Shown: positions 37,258-57,139 of the stretch, piece by piece
Position numbering within the stretch: position 1 is the stretch's first letter
Layout of the letters: each line of letters starts with the position of its first letter
Origin: Crocodylus rhombifer
Lineage: Eukaryota > Chordata > Crocodylia > Crocodylidae
DNA length: 64,000 bases
NCBI GenBank assembly: GCA_038503035.1
Contig: JAVSML010024016.1
Span: 18,743-82,742, forward strand
Reading direction: 5' to 3'
Notes under the pieces: model-generated
The model's database searches: none
Told to the model about the DNA's origin: nothing
What the model saw: the letters and a program-made list of their open reading frames with translations, nothing else
Program-made: the position numbers and the translations under genes

Positions 37258-38826
37258 GTTGTAATCTACTGTCAAAAGGAATCAAAACTCATGGAAGAGA
37301 TGATATCTTTTATTAGACCAACTAGTATTTGCAAACAAATTATTTTATTTATTTGCAAGCATTCAGATGTACACACCCTTCATCAGGTATAGGAGAGAGT
37401 GGAGATTGTAAATCTGCCTGTAACTATCTTATAGTTTTTAGCAAAGACTTTATATTATTTTTCCTCTTCTGTATAACTGCCACGCGGCACTCTCACATTT
37501 ATGTAACCTTGAAGTCGACTGTTAATCAAAGTGAACGCTTTGTACTTTTCTCCACTGGCATTAAGCTACACATGTGCATTCTGTAAATTTCATTTCTTAT
37601 CTAGAAGTGTCATTTCTGCAAAAATGAAACTTATGTAGAAAGTCTGCCTAGCAATAATTATGTAAAAGAAAATTATCCTATCTCTATATATGATAGTTAG
37701 TGTCATAGAGGCAGTCCAACAAACATCTATAAAAGAGGCAAAAAAGCAAGAAGCAGCAGAGACAACAACTGGAAAACTCTGTGGGCCTGATCACCCCGCA
37801 GACCGGTTCTCAGCCTCCCCGCCTGGGCGTATCCCAGCGAAAACAAAGGCCTCAGAAATCCGACAACTGACAACGATTCACCGTGTTACAGCATTGCTTT
37901 GTATTTCCCATTCATGAGCCGTTGACCAGTTCTGGGACTTAAGGAGCCGGCAGCCGCACCTAGCTTTGGACTAGCTCCACTGTTGGAACGCAAGGACTGG
38001 CTCTGGAACCTCGTGAACCAACGGACACCCTATACAATATCCCATTCATGAGCTGTTGACCAGTTCTGGGACTACGGAGCCGGCAGCTGCTGGCTCTGGA
38101 ACCCTGTGAACGAACAGACCCCTTTAGTATCCAGCATACTGTAACTGAAGAAACATCGGACACTCCACTTCTCGACTGCCTCTCATCGTAGCTTAGACAG
38201 CATACCTACGCTCGCTATACTTGTATTTACTGCAACTTCGTTCCAACCGGCCTCCCCTCTTACTTGTAAGAGGGTGAGGCCAGGTGAGTGAATAAAATCT
38301 TTCATTTTACTCTATATCTACTCCGTAATAACTTTTACTAACATTCCATCTCAATGAGACGTTGACCAGTTCTGGGACTTAAGGAGTCGGCAGCCACACC
38401 TAGCTTTGGACTGGCTCCACTGTTGGAACGCAAGGGCTGGCTCTGGAACCTCGTGAACCAACGGACACCCTATAGATTAAGAGACACTAACTACTTACTT
38501 TAAGTCGTCTACTTGTGCCAACTCAGCGAACCTCGAGGGCGGCTAAGAGCTACCTCAATTCCGCCCCACAAGCCGTGCGCTCGCACAACTCTGCAAAGCC
38601 CGCGGCTCCCCTAAGCGGTGCCGGAGCCGCTAGCTCGGCATTTCGCCACACTGCCTAGGAGAACTTTTACAATTTCTGCTGTCTCCTGTGCCTGTTGAAG
38701 GGTGTGTGCGCCAGAAAGCATGCAAATAAAATCAGTTGTTTGCAAATATCTAGTTGGTGTAATAAAAGATATCACCTCTTCCAAAAGTTTTGATTTCTTT
38801 TGCCTCTAAACCAATACAGCTACAAC
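37258..38826. mobile_element. Palindromic DNA element carrying an LTR-like insert
   Basis: The left arm from GTTGTAATC (37258) through GATATCTTTTATTAGACCAA is matched in inverse on the right (TTGGTGTAATAAAAGATATC, to ...GCTACAAC at 38826). Arms run over 100 bases. The centre holds a different sequence (about 37700-38650), described separately. Confidence 0.65.
37700..38650 (+). repeat. LTR-like insert with three direct repeats and poly(A) hairpin
   Basis: Three related blocks start with a GTTGACCAGTTCTGGGACT motif: 37907-38034, 38041-38132 (shorter, internally deleted) and 38346-38474. Between the second and third is a hairpin GGCCTCCCCTCTTAC/GTAAGAGGGTGAGGCC (38249-38281), ten bases before AATAAA (38291-38296), as in a retroviral R region. 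TGTCATAG at 37701 and GCCACA at 38645-38650 would be possible TG...CA ends. No coding. The LTR reading is inference. Confidence 0.4.
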
Positions 38827-38849
38827 CTGTACTGGGTACCTAATCTACT

Positions 38850-40327
38850 GTTCGGCCCTCAGATACTATGGGACCCCTGGCATGTCTTTATAAGCACTCA
38901 TGGTGCTCTGGTGTAGTGCCAGAGAACTGGAAAAGGGCCAGTGTGGTTCCCATTTTCCAAAAAAGGGAGGAAGGAGGACCCAGGTAACTATAGGCCTGTT
39001 AGTCTTACCTTGGTCCTGGGGAAGCTCTTTGAGAAAATTATCCAGCAGCACATCTGCAAGGGACCAGCAGGGGAGATTATGCTCAGGGACAACCAACATG
39101 GGTTCATTAGAGGCAGGTCCTGTCAGACCAACCTGGTTGCCTTTTACGATCAGGTCACAAAATCCCTGGATGCAGGTGTTGCAGTGGACATAGTCTTTCT
39201 GGACTTCAGGAAAGCCTTTGACACTGTCTCTCACTCCATTCTCATTAAAAAATTAGGTGACTGTGGCACTGATGCCTACACAGTCAGATGGGTCGCAAAT
39301 TGGCTAGAGAGCCGCACCCAGAGAGTGGTGGTGGACAGGTCTTTTTCGACCCGGAGGGATGTGGGCAGTGGAGTCCCTCAGGGCTCAGTCCTCGGGCCCG
39401 CACTGTTCACATCTTCATCAGTGACTTGGACAATGGGGTGATAAGCACCTTGTTCAAAATCATGGATGACACTAATGGGCATTCTAAAAGGGAGGGACAA
39501 ACTACAACTAGATCTGGACAGGTTACAGGGGTGGGTGGGTGGATGAGAATAGAATGGGATTCAATACTGAGAACTGCAGGGTACTGCACTTAGAGAGAAA
39601 GAACCAGCAGCATACTTGTAGGCTGGGGAACCCCCTTCACATTAGCACACAGACTGAAAGGGATCTTGGAGTCATTGATTCCAAGATGAACAGGGCTCAC
39701 CAATGTGAAGACGCAGTCAGGAAGGCTAACCGCACCTTGTCATGCATCTACAGATGCATCACAAGCAGGACCAGGGAGGTGATCCTCCCCCTCTATGTGA
39801 CATTGGTCAGGCTGCAATTGGAGTACTGAGTCCAGTTCTGGGCACCGCACTTCAGGAGGGATGTGGACAGCATTGAGAGGGTCCAGAGGAGGGCCACTCG
39901 CATGGTCAGGGGGCAGCAGGGCAGGCCCTATGAGGAGAGGCTATGGGACCTGAACCTGTTCAGCCTCCACAAGAAGGCTGAGAGGGGATCTGGTGGCCAT
40001 CTGTAAACTTACGGGGACCAGTGGGGAATGGGAGAGTCCCTGTTCCCCCTAGTACTACCTGGAGTAATTAGGAATAACAGCCACAATTGACTGAGAGTAG
40101 GTTCAAGCTAGACATCAGGAGGCACTACTTCACATTCAGGGTGGCCAGGATCTGGAACCAACTTCCAAGGTAAGTGCTGCTTGCTCCTACCCTAAGGGTC
40201 TTCCAAAAAAGGCTAGATAAACACCTAACCAGGGTCATTTGACCACAGCATTCTTTCCTTCCCACGGCAAGGGATTGGCTTGATGATCTGCTCAGGTCCC
40301 TTCCAACCCTACCAGCTATGAAACTAC
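38850..40327 (+). mobile_element. CR1 LINE fragment with decayed RT
   Basis: The plus strand encodes in shifting frames KKGRKEDPGNYRPVSLT, GNQ-like [26 protein letters not shown] and GVPQGSVLGPALF, then loses frame near 39405. The catalytic box survives as a diverged MDDT. C-terminal blocks (VILPLYVTLVRLQLEY, RRATRMV-like) and the 3' UTR end near 40327 in CCTTCCAACCCTACCAGCTATG. It is older than the copy at the right edge. Confidence 0.85.
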
Positions 40328-41696
40328 AAAAGAAGGACACTCAAGTAGACAAATAGACCACATCTCTGAAACAGCTACTCAAATAACCTGCAGTAACCTC
40401 CTACACAAATGCCTTCATGATAACTACGAGTGAAACTAAACGGCCACTACATGCCATAATGAACTCTTCACAGAAAAAAATATAAAGGATATAGATGCAC
40501 ATCAGTAGGGGCACATTTTTCACAGAACCACCAGTCCTTTGTGGACTCACTATCCTTTTGCTCAGGGGAAACCTACCAGACCTTTAAAGAGAGAACTTGG
40601 GGGGGGGGGGGCAAAATCATAAGCTACCTGGAAAGTAGGAACCAGAGACTGAATGCCAATACTAATGTTATGGCACACCATAATCTACTTGATTCCTGAA
40701 ATTCACTATCAACACTACAGGTAATAATGACCTTCCTCCCTTCTGATAGGTCTTTATCTTTTAGAAGTCAAGCGTCTTTTCTTCTGCTGTTTGCCTCCTA
40801 CCCTTGGGTATTTCTCCCCTTTCCAATTCCACAATTCTACCCAGTTCTTAACACTGTACTTGCTTCCCTCTCAAGATCTACAGAATGCCTTGCATTCAAA
40901 AGCTTGTCTAACTTTTCTTGGACCACCTCCATGTTTGGGGATAAAGATATTACCCCCAAAAAATCCTTGCCTCTCGCATAATTCCTGGACTGTCACAGTT
41001 ACAACAACACTCTAACGCTACTATTTCAAGTAAAGGCCATTCTTTAGCACTACATTTTAAAAGGAGCAAGTCTTTAGCAACAGTTAGCTATTTCTCACAT
41101 AAGTTTTCAGAGGAACTCAAATTTAGGTTTGTTTCAGGATCTCCTAGCTTTTATTTTATCTTTCTAGGTTTTGTTTCCATTGCGCTTTAAAACATGTTTT
41201 CCTGAATCTAACACCTTTGCACTAGTTTTTAATGAATCAACAGAACCTGGTTTGCTTGCTTCTATCTTTGTGTCATTAAACTATACACTCTGCAATGTTA
41301 AGTCTGTTTTCAGTAGCATTTGTTAGCAGCCAGTAATAAAGATACAGGTAAACTGATTATACCTGCAAGTATTTTTGAGCTTAAGAGACTTTATTCTTCC
41401 TGGTATTTTTGTTTTGTTTTGTCTGGTATTGTTTTGTTTGCGGGGGGGGGGGGCATGAAAAAATAGGCATTTTTAAAGCCTACTGCCCAATAAGGAACAG
41501 CTGTTCTCAGAGGCACATGTCCAAGAAACTGTGAAGCATATTTGGTTTTTCTACTACAATTTAAAGAATGACCACCAAAGAAATTCCAAAGGCACCAAAA
41601 GCAGGAGCAGTAGGCTTTACAGGTCATTCTGCCCAATTGTGATGGAACAGGCAATTAAAATAGCACTTAGAGAGCTACAGTGTATGGTAGAGAGCA
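40328..41696. other. Gene-free AT-rich stretch
   Basis: Non-coding, with two poly-G tracts (40600-40612 and 41441-41453). No element recognised. Confidence 0.45.
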
Positions 41697-41935
41697 GTTT
41701 TCATAGATTTCACAGACATTAGGGCTGGAAGGGACCTCGGAAGATCATTGAGTCCAGCCCCCAGCCCAAAGGGCAGAAAGTCAGCTGGGGTCATAGGATC
41801 CCAGAAAGATAAGCATCCAATTTGCTCTTGAAGGTGTTCAACATAGGAGCTTGAACCACCTCTGATGGCAGGCTGTTCCAGACCTTGGGGGCTCAGACAG
41901 TAAAGAAATTCTTCCTTTATGGTTTTAAACATAAA
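41697..41935 (-). mobile_element. CR1 3'-end fragment
   Basis: Minus strand, short 3' copy. The tail side begins TTTCATAGATTTCACAGAC, followed by the 3' UTR and the last ORF2 residues (KEEFLYCL, GLEQPAIRGG). It is the same subfamily as the plus-strand fragment at 22.0-22.6 kb. Confidence 0.8.
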
Positions 41936-42414
41936 GGCTCAGATGCAAACAATTTCAGGAGCAAAAAGGAAAAGGATGCTTGGTCCAAACTTGATAAAGG
42001 AACTCTGGTATTACTCAAATTGTCCGGAACTGTAGTCAAATTTGGTTTAATGGAATTGGTTGCATATGTCTCTTTTTGTTGTTTTTAAATGAAACTTCAT
42101 TTGGTAGTGGAGGCATGAAGTGTCTCATGAAGCCCTGTAGCACAGTTCGCTTCTGTTTACATTTCCTGACAGCCACAAAATTAGTGTGTGCATTCTTTTT
42201 TTTTTAATATTTTTGAATTTGATAACAGTATCAGCTGTTTTCATACTAATTATAGCTTAGGAAGCAAATACACTCAGTCACTTATGATGAAGTAATACAA
42301 TATATTTAATTTACATTGAGGAAATGTATTCTATCCCTTATAAAATGAAAAACAATCTAAACACTTTGCTGTGGAATGCCATATCAAAGAGGTAAAGCCT
42401 ACTGGTATACTTAT

Positions 42415-43612
42415 CATAGTATGTTGACAGATGTCAACAGGGTCATCTCATGCCTGAACAACCTGTTAACCTTCTATGACAAGATGACTGGCTCTGTGGA
42501 TGCTGGGAGACCATTGAATGTCATGTACCTTGATTTCAAGCAAGGCTTTTGATACAGTCTCCCACAACATTCTCCCAGGCAAGCTAAGGAACCGGGCTGA
42601 ATGAATGGACTGCAGGTAGATAGAAAACTGGCTGGACCGTCAAGCTCAGGGAGTAGTAATCAATGGCTTGATGTCTAGTTGACAGCTGCCATCAAGTGGA
42701 GTGGCCCCGGAGTTGGTCCTGGGATGAGTTTTGTTGAATGTCTCTATCAACCGGGAAGATGCCAGAATGCACCCTCAGCAAGTCTGCAGATGACACCAAG
42801 CTATCGGAAGTAGTAGATATGCTGGAGGGTAGGACTAGGATTCAGAATGACCTAGACAAATTGGAGGATTGGGCCAAAAGGAATCTCATGACATGAGGCT
42901 CAACAAAGGACAAGTGCAAAGTCCTGCACTTAGGATGAACAATCCCATGCAGGCTGGGGGCCTGAGTGGGCAGCAGATCCACAGAAAAGGACCTGAATAT
43001 GAGCCAGCAGTGTGCCCTTGCTGCTAAGAAGGCCAACGGCATACTGGGCTGCATTGGTAGGAGTGTTGCCAGTGGTCAGGGGAAGTAATTCTTCCCCTCT
43101 ATTCAGCATTAGTGAGGCCAGATCTAGAGTACTGTGTTCAGTTTTGGGCACCCACTACAGAAAAGATGTGGCAAGTTGGAGAGAATCTAGTGGAGGTCAA
43201 CAAAAAAGGTGAGAGGGCTAGGGGACATGACTTATGAGGAAAGACTGAAGGAACTGGGCATATTTAATCTCGGAAACTAAGAGAGGACTTAATAGCAGCC
43301 TTCAGTTACCTGAAGGGGGGGCTCCAAAGAGGATGGAGCTAAACTGTTCTCAGTGGCAGACGACAGAACAAGGAGCAAAAGTCTCATGTTGCAGCAAGGG
43401 AAATTTAGGTTAGATATTAGGAAGAATGTTCTCATTAGGAGGGCAGTAAAACACTGGAACAGGTTACCCAAAGTAGTGGTGGAACCTCCATCCTTGGTGG
43501 TTTGCAAGACCCCGCTAAACAAAGCTTTATCTGGGCTGATCTGGTTGGGGATGGTCCCACTTTGAGCAGGGGGTTGGGCTACATGACCTCCTGAGGTCCC
43601 TTCCAACCACTC
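42415..43612 (+). mobile_element. CR1 LINE fragment, strongly decayed
   Basis: Remnants of the RT domain can be followed on the plus strand: a DFKQ-F-DTVSHN-like block near 42530-42570, the C-terminal FRLDIRKNVLIRRAVKHWNR at 43400-43460, and a CR1 3' end GAGGTCCCTTCCAACC at 43591-43606. There are many stops and frameshifts. It lies just beyond the SEC61B poly(A) site. Confidence 0.8.
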
Positions 43613-43864
43613 TTTTTTTTTAAAATGATTCTATGTATTTTCTTGTTCTCACACACATATTGGAGAATATTTTTTAAAACCTTCCTTGTTCTCAACCTAA
43701 GTTTTAAAATTAAATTCAATGTACGGGTAAGTGTTTTATGTTATATGGCTGTTTGCATTGAAAGCCACAGTTAAATTCAGAGACCTCACAATAGTATTTC
43801 AGGATTGTGTTATACTGGAGGATGACAAGGTAAGGGAAGGTACAGAAATAAGATACATAGCATC

Positions 43865-44138
43865 CATTTATAGAAACCGGTTTTATTGCAATATCTGTAA
43901 ATGTCTACATCTATGGTAACAAATACAAAGTGATCTACGATAGAAAGCATTCAAATTTGCCTGAGTGGAAAATGTGAAACTTCACCGAACACCAGAGCCA
44001 AGTAAGAGTGATGAGCTACTTGTCCATAGCTAAACAGGAAGTTCTTCAACTAATTTATCTCCAGGAACAATCAAGATCCAACACACTTTTGGTCCAAGGT
44101 GTATGTTTAAGTTGGCAGATGTAGGGATGCAGCTGAAT
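43865..44138 (-). other. SEC61B 3' UTR with poly(A) signal
   Basis: On the minus strand the SEC61B stop (44139-44141) is followed by about 250 bases of non-coding sequence with AATAAA at 43882-43887. Cleavage some 15-25 bases later would give a UTR of a size normal for this gene. The exact end is inferred. Confidence 0.6.
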
Positions 44139-51591
<7,453 letters not shown>

Positions 51592-51904
51592 GTCGACGAC
51601 GGAGCGGGAGCGGAGCCTCCAAAGCCTACGGCGTCCGGTGCCGACGTGTCCCGGCTCTCGTGAAGCCCCGCCCCTCGAGCCGCTAAGGCTCCGCGCCTGC
51701 CCGCGGCACTGCCTGATTCGCAGCCCAACACAGGGCGGCGCCGCCTCTTTGCCAGGCGGCGGCCTCGGGGTATCCCGGCCGCTTCTGCAGCCAGCCGGGG
51801 TGTCGAGAGGGATGCCCGAAACGTGCAGGCAGCGCCCCGGGCACCTACGTGCGCTAAGGCTGAGGTGTCCCTGGCGGGCCCAGCGGCAAGGCGGGGCTGT
51901 GGCC

Positions 51905-51914
51905 GCGCATGCGC
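51905..51914. promoter_or_regulatory. Perfect palindromic NRF-1-type site
   Basis: GCGCATGCGC is the canonical NRF-1 core palindrome. It sits 40 bases upstream of the chosen ALG2 start in the shared promoter. NRF-1 sites are common in bidirectional CpG-island promoters. Use in this species is inference. Confidence 0.6.
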
Positions 51915-51953
51915 AATGGTCCGTGCCACGCGGCCCGGTGGCAGAGGGCCGTC

Positions 51954-53594
51954 ATGGCGGGGCCCGAGCCGGGTGCGTCCGTGCTGTTCCTGCACCCGGA
52001 CCTGGGCCTGGGCGGCGCGGAGCGGCTAGTGGTGGACGCGGCGCTAGCGCTGCAAGCGCGCGGGTGCCGCGTGCAGATCTGGACGGCGCACTACGACCCC
52101 GCGCGCTGCTTCGCGGAGACGCGGCGCTTAGCGGTGCGCGCCGTCGGGGACTGGTTGCCGCGCAGCCTAGCTGGCCGCGCCCACGCGCTCTGCGCCGCGC
52201 TGCGCATGCTCTACGTGGCGCTGTGCGCGCTGCTCTGCGCCCCGCCGCCCGACGTCTTCGTCTGCGACCAGGTGCGGCCCGCGGGGTGGGGCGGGAGCAG
52301 GGCCCTCTGAGACGCCGGAGGGCCGCCACACCGCTGCGCTTCGCCGAGTGGAGCTAGCTGAAGTGACCCTGGCATGAGCTAGGTAGTACGCCCTGGTCTG
52401 AGCCCTGCGCAGAGCAGCGCTTCCAGGGCACTCCCCAGGGGTGACCGAGCAATAGTGCACAGGCGCTTGCGGTTCAAGTCCCCAAAGCGTGAGCGAAGTA
52501 TGAGATAGGACTTCACCCTTATACACACAATGGCGAAACCACAAATCAGTCCTGAACTCGCACTGGCTCTGTGTTTACAAAGTGTTGGGGCTTGGTCTAC
52601 GTGATACACATTTGTGTGTCGTCTGATTCTTGACAACATGATTAAATAAACCTCTCTCTTGCTTCTTTTCTGTCCCACCCCTGTTGCTTAGGTGTCTGCT
52701 TGTATCCCAGTTCTTAGACTGGCCAGGAATCGTAAGAAAGTTTTGTTTTACTGTCACTTTCCTGATCAGCTTCTGACCAAAAGAGAATCTTCTCTTAAAC
52801 GCATTTACCGCGCTCCGCTGGACTGGCTGGAAGAGTACACCACTGGCATGGCAGATTGCATTGTCGTCAACAGTGAATTTACAGCAAACGTCTTTGCGGA
52901 TACCTTTAAGTCCTTATCTCACATAAAGCCTGATGTCCTATACCCTTCGTTGACTGTCAGTGCCTTTGAATCCATAGTTCCTGTAGAAATAGCAAATGTG
53001 ATTCCCAAACACACCAAAAAAATGTTTCTTTCAATTAATAGATTTGAAAGGAAAAAAAATCTAGCGTTGGCTCTAAATGCCTTACATGATCTCCGTGGGA
53101 GACTTGATGCTCAAGAATGGGATGACATTCATCTAGTTTTGGCAGGTGGCTATGATGAAAGGGTGTTGGAAAACGTGGAACACTACAAGGAACTGAAGGA
53201 TATTGTGACCAGACTTAATCTCGGTGAGCACGTCACTTTCCTGAGGTCTTTTACAGATGAACAAAAAATTTCTCTTCTCAGTAACTGTATATGTGTGCTT
53301 TATACACCAAGTAATGAACACTTCGGTATCGTTCCTTTGGAGGCTATGTATATGAGATGTCCAGTCATAGCAGTTAATTCAGGTGGCCCTTTGGAATCTA
53401 TTGTAAATAATGTCACAGGATTTTTATGTGACCCTTCTCCAACACAATTTGCTGAGGCCATGGAAAAATGTGTGAAAGACCCTCTCTTAAAGAATACAAT
53501 GGGAGCAGCTGGAAGAGCGAGAGTTATGGAAAAATTTTCATCAGAAGCATTCACGGAACAGCTGTACCAATACATATGTAGATTAACACAATAA
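51954..53594 (+). CDS. ALG2: ALG2 alpha-1,3/1,6-mannosyltransferase (2 coding exons)
   Basis: Seen: CDS = join(51954..52271, 52692..53594), 106 + 300 codons, 406 aa; the human protein is about 416 aa. The intron is 420 bp, GT-AG, phase 0. Exon 1 begins the GT-B fold with HPDLGLGGAERLVVDAALAL and has a hydrophobic stretch near residues 80-96. Exon 2 has FYCHFPDQLLTKRESSLKR, INRFERKKNLALAL, and the GT4-family E-x7-E motif in NEHFGIVPLE, followed by the conserved AVNSGGPLE. Known: ALG2 acts on the cytosolic face of the ER and transfers the second and third mannoses from GDP-Man to the dolichol-linked core. The start at 51954 was chosen because it has G at -3 and +4 and gives an N-terminus of the family type. 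An in-frame ATG 45 bases upstream (51909) has a weaker context. Exon 1 is extremely GC-rich and exon 2 is AT-rich, an ordinary CpG-island effect. No frame damage is seen. Confidence 0.96.
52272..52691 (+). other. ALG2 intron 1
   Basis: Begins GTGCGG after codon CAG and ends TTGCTTAG before GTG TCT GCT. The 420-bp intron moves from CpG-rich to AT-rich sequence. No repeat or RNA gene was recognised in it. Confidence 0.9.
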
Positions 53595-55300
53595 CAATTA
53601 TGTTCTCTTGCACGTTTTAACCATTTGTTAATATGAAACTGTTGTGAAAGCTAACGTCCAAAATAGCACGGGTATGATAAAATATTCAGAACACTTGAAT
53701 TTATCTTTTAATTATGCTGCTTATGCTGTTTGCTAGTTCTTGCCACCAAAGAAACCCAATCAAAGGGAATTTTAATTGAAGATTCAATCTGTCAAAAGGG
53801 TGACAGATTTGTTTTCGTAGTTGAAGGCCCTGATCAAACTCTTGTCCTATGTATGACATAATAAAAGGAACAATAACCATTGCTAGGCTTTCTGATTTCC
53901 TAAATTGTGTACTTCATGACAGAAGTGACTTAAAATTATATAAAATACTTGCATAAAAACTGCAGAGAAGTGTAAATAAGGATTGCCATGCATTTGTTTT
54001 TTCTTAACTGTTGTAACTTATCTATAGCTTTCCATTTGAATGACTCTTTATATGTCTGCCAGATAGCTGTACATTTTTCTTTTTGTTGTTTTTTGTTTTA
54101 ATGCCAGTCAGTAGCTTCATCGTCATCATGAGTAGTCCTAAACTGTGTTCTTCCTCTAATGGTATAATAGCCATACCTAACATGATCCCAGCACCTACTG
54201 TTTTTACAGAGCTAGCAGAACAATGAACTCAATGTTAAAATCTCTTGAGCAAAAATGGGATAAGGAATCGCCTGCCCATTAGAGATCTTTGAATACTGGC
54301 TACTACACTAACATTTTACTTTGCCACAGAATTGCTTACTATATTTAAAGATGTTTTTAACTTCTGACTCCGAAGTTTTCAGTTTCTTCATTGTTTCTGT
54401 TAAAAATGTAATTATATATTTTTTTATTAAATGATATTCTGACAGAAAAAGTGATGACTTCCAGCTTGCTAAAATAAATAAATGGGATCAAATAAAGTGC
54501 AATTCATTTTGTCTACTGGACCTTTCTCAATATGGTTTTCCTTAGCTGATTAACTCTCCCTCCCCAGCTGTAGCTTGAAGTGTAAAAACAGGTCTCTCGT
54601 ATTTCTTCCCTACCCCTTTAAAGTTGTATTTTACAGTCCTGAAGTGTGCAAAAATGGTCATCTGAACTAACATTTCCCACAATCAGAATCTTTGAAAATT
54701 ATTTTTAATAAACGGCTTCATTTATAGCACAAATGAAATTAAGTCTTTAAAACAAAGGTGGTGCATGAGGTTAAAGCCAGAGAAGCTTATAGAACTCATG
54801 TCTATGGACTGCAGAAATTGGACAGACCAAGAACATAATATGGGTATGAAGTGAAATGCAGCTTTAAGTACTGATCCTGCAATCCACTCTAAGCAGATTT
54901 GAGTAGGGAGTTAGTTTCAGGATCAGGGCGCTAGATATATTTTGTACACAGTGGTTTTCATAGTGGGTGATATCTTCCTGGTTGTAGACATCACTTGGAA
55001 AGACTACAAGGTATTGTTATTTTATGGCATCATACGGCTTTCTAAAATGTTCCTCTTAGTTTATTGTCTCTATTATATACTGTATACCCTAAAGTTTATA
55101 TTTTGATCAGAAAACCTGGTAGGGACACAAGAAGAGCTAACACTTTTATGTAATTTGTGCTTTCCATGTGTGGACAAAGAACATCTGATTTTGTTTAAAT
55201 ACCTCAAATAATTTTTACTGATCTGTATTTACTTGTTCTTGTGAGTTTTGTTTTACAACACAAAAGTTGTATGTGATAAAATAAAATTACATTTAATCTG
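53595..55300 (+). other. ALG2 3' UTR and alternative poly(A) region
   Basis: AT-rich sequence without coding signs follows the ALG2 stop. Poly(A) signals AATAAA occur at 53860, 54473, 54477, 54491 and 55280. The cluster at 54473-54496 is the best candidate for the main cleavage site and 55280 could give a longer form. Which are used cannot be told from sequence. The stretch 55300-55941 shows only AT-rich apparently unique DNA. Confidence 0.6.
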
Positions 55301-55941
55301 ACAAAGGTAGGTCCTGCATAATTTCTTCATTCTTTTGAGACATGGGTTATATGTACTTGCATATTTAAGGTAATTGGACAACAGGACAAATAATTTTTGG
55401 CAGTTCTTATTTTCGGTTCTCTAGAATTTAATGGCTGATTGAACTCCCAACAGTAGCAGCATGCTGCAGAGGACAAGGCACTGGAGCAGGCTAAGTAGGG
55501 TTCCAATCCTATCATTGTTTTGTGAAGTTTCAGCAAGATGCCATCTCTCACCTATCAGTCTTGCTGGTTTGTTTTGTAATTTTGGCTTCAGCCTTTTCCC
55601 TCTTCAGTTTGCTTTAAGCAAATAAAGTTTTCCTTCAAGTTCAGCATATAAAGTTTCTAGTAAGGATGAAAATACAATTTTAAGTAACAAAGCACAAGCT
55701 AGTGAGTGGAAAAGCAAGAAGAACCTGTTATCTCATGGTCAGTTAAGGAGACCTCTTCAATAGGCAGAATCCTTCAGGAGTTGGTTCATTAATTGGATGG
55801 TTGGCAGGTATTTCCACACAAATCCACAGTGCCTTATTTAAAACTTAATTTCACAGCATATTGAGTAAGACAATTTATACTAGATTAGACCATTTCTACC
55901 AATGAGAATGTTGATGTCTCAAGCCATCGGTATCTTACAGA

Positions 55942-56812
55942 TAGGCTTGTGCAAGTCGGCAGCGATCTGATCCGGCTTTGGATCCAGCTGCTTCGGGTGG
56001 CAGTGATCTGATCCGGAGCTCCAGACGGTTTCTGCCTCGATCCAGCTGAAGTGGCTCCAAAGCTTCGGAGTCTTCTCGGATATCCGGCCATAGGGTATAA
56101 TGGGGGAATCAATGAAATATCTATAACTCTTGTTTTTTGTCTGATTTGGGTGAAACTTGTAGGGGTGGTAGCCTCTGCTGAGAGTCCCACAGGCACCCAT
56201 GGCATGAGTTTTGCCTGTCAGCTGCTAGGGGTGCAGGGCCTCAGAGCCCCCCTGCACCAAGCTCAAGAGCTGGCAGGTGGCATGGCTGCAGCAGGGGCCA
56301 CCATCCCTACAACTGTCACCCCACTGCACCTTAACACAGCCACTCATGGCACAAGTTTTGCTTGTCCACAGCTTGAGGGTCAGTTCCCCCCCCAAAAACC
56401 CCTGCACCAATCTTGAAACTTGGCAGGCTTTGTGACCTCAGTAGAGGCTACCACCCCTGCAGTTTTGACGCCCTTGTGTTGTAATACGTAGACGTGGCAT
56501 GAGTTTTGCTTTCAAGAATTTGGGGTGCAGTTCCCCCCAAACCCCTGCACTGATCTTGAAACCTGGCAGGCTTCATACTCTCTGCAGAGTCTACCGCCCC
56601 TGAAAATTTCATCCAAATGGGACAAAAACCAAAGTTATAGATTGTGTATTGTTTCCCCATTATGCCCTGTGGCCGGATCTCTAAGGCATTTCCGAAGTGC
56701 TTTGGGAAGCCTAACAAGGCCAGTGCTTTGACCCAGACATGCTGCTTCAGACTCTGAAGCATCCAAAGCTTCTCCGGATCCGAAGCTCTGTCTGAAGCCT
56801 CGTACAGCCCTA
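55942..56812. mobile_element. Palindromic hAT-like element, copy 2
   Basis: Starts TAGGCTTGTGCAAG and ends CGTACAGCCCTA. Flanks CTTACAGA and CTTCTAGA match at 6 of 8. It shares with copy 1 the blocks ATCCGGAGCTCCAGA, TTTCAAGAATTTGGGGTGCA and CCACCCCTGCAGTTTTGAC. It lies just downstream of ALG2. Confidence 0.72.
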
Positions 56813-56913
56813 CTTCTAGAACTTGCTAATATGTGTTGTGCAAACTCGTCAACTAATGGATTAAACTTAAAGATTATGTACTAATAGTGGTATAATATTA
56901 CCATTTACACTAG

Positions 56914-57091
56914 CGGTGTTCAACCCATAGACTGCAGGAGAGATCCAGCCCAAGTTTCCAAACCCATGGGGAGCCTTGCCAGACATAGAATGGCCCTGTG
57001 CTCTGAGTCAGATGAAGTGGGACCTGGGCAGCAACCCCATAGATTAGTGCCACACCATACATCCAGTCCACACGGTCAAAACGATGAGCAT
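56914..57091. mobile_element. hAT-like short element
   Basis: Ends TAGCGGTGTTCAACC and GATGAGCATCACTG. Flanks ATTTACAC and GTTTACAC match at 7 of 8. Confidence 0.6.
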
Positions 57092-57139
57092 CACTGGTTT
57101 ACACTAACACTGAAGTGATGCTGGGCTAATTATGTAGAG

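Noticed and set aside
36353..37270. hAT element from CAGTGGTCTCCAATG to GTTGTAATCTACTG
   Set aside because: The right 'end' belongs to the inverted arm of the palindromic element at 37258-38826, and the 8-bp flanks do not match.
1..43800. Further host genes to the left, such as NR4A3, which in human lies on this side of SEC61B
   Set aside because: No exon with a recognisable protein was found. In human the distance is several hundred kilobases, so absence here is expected.
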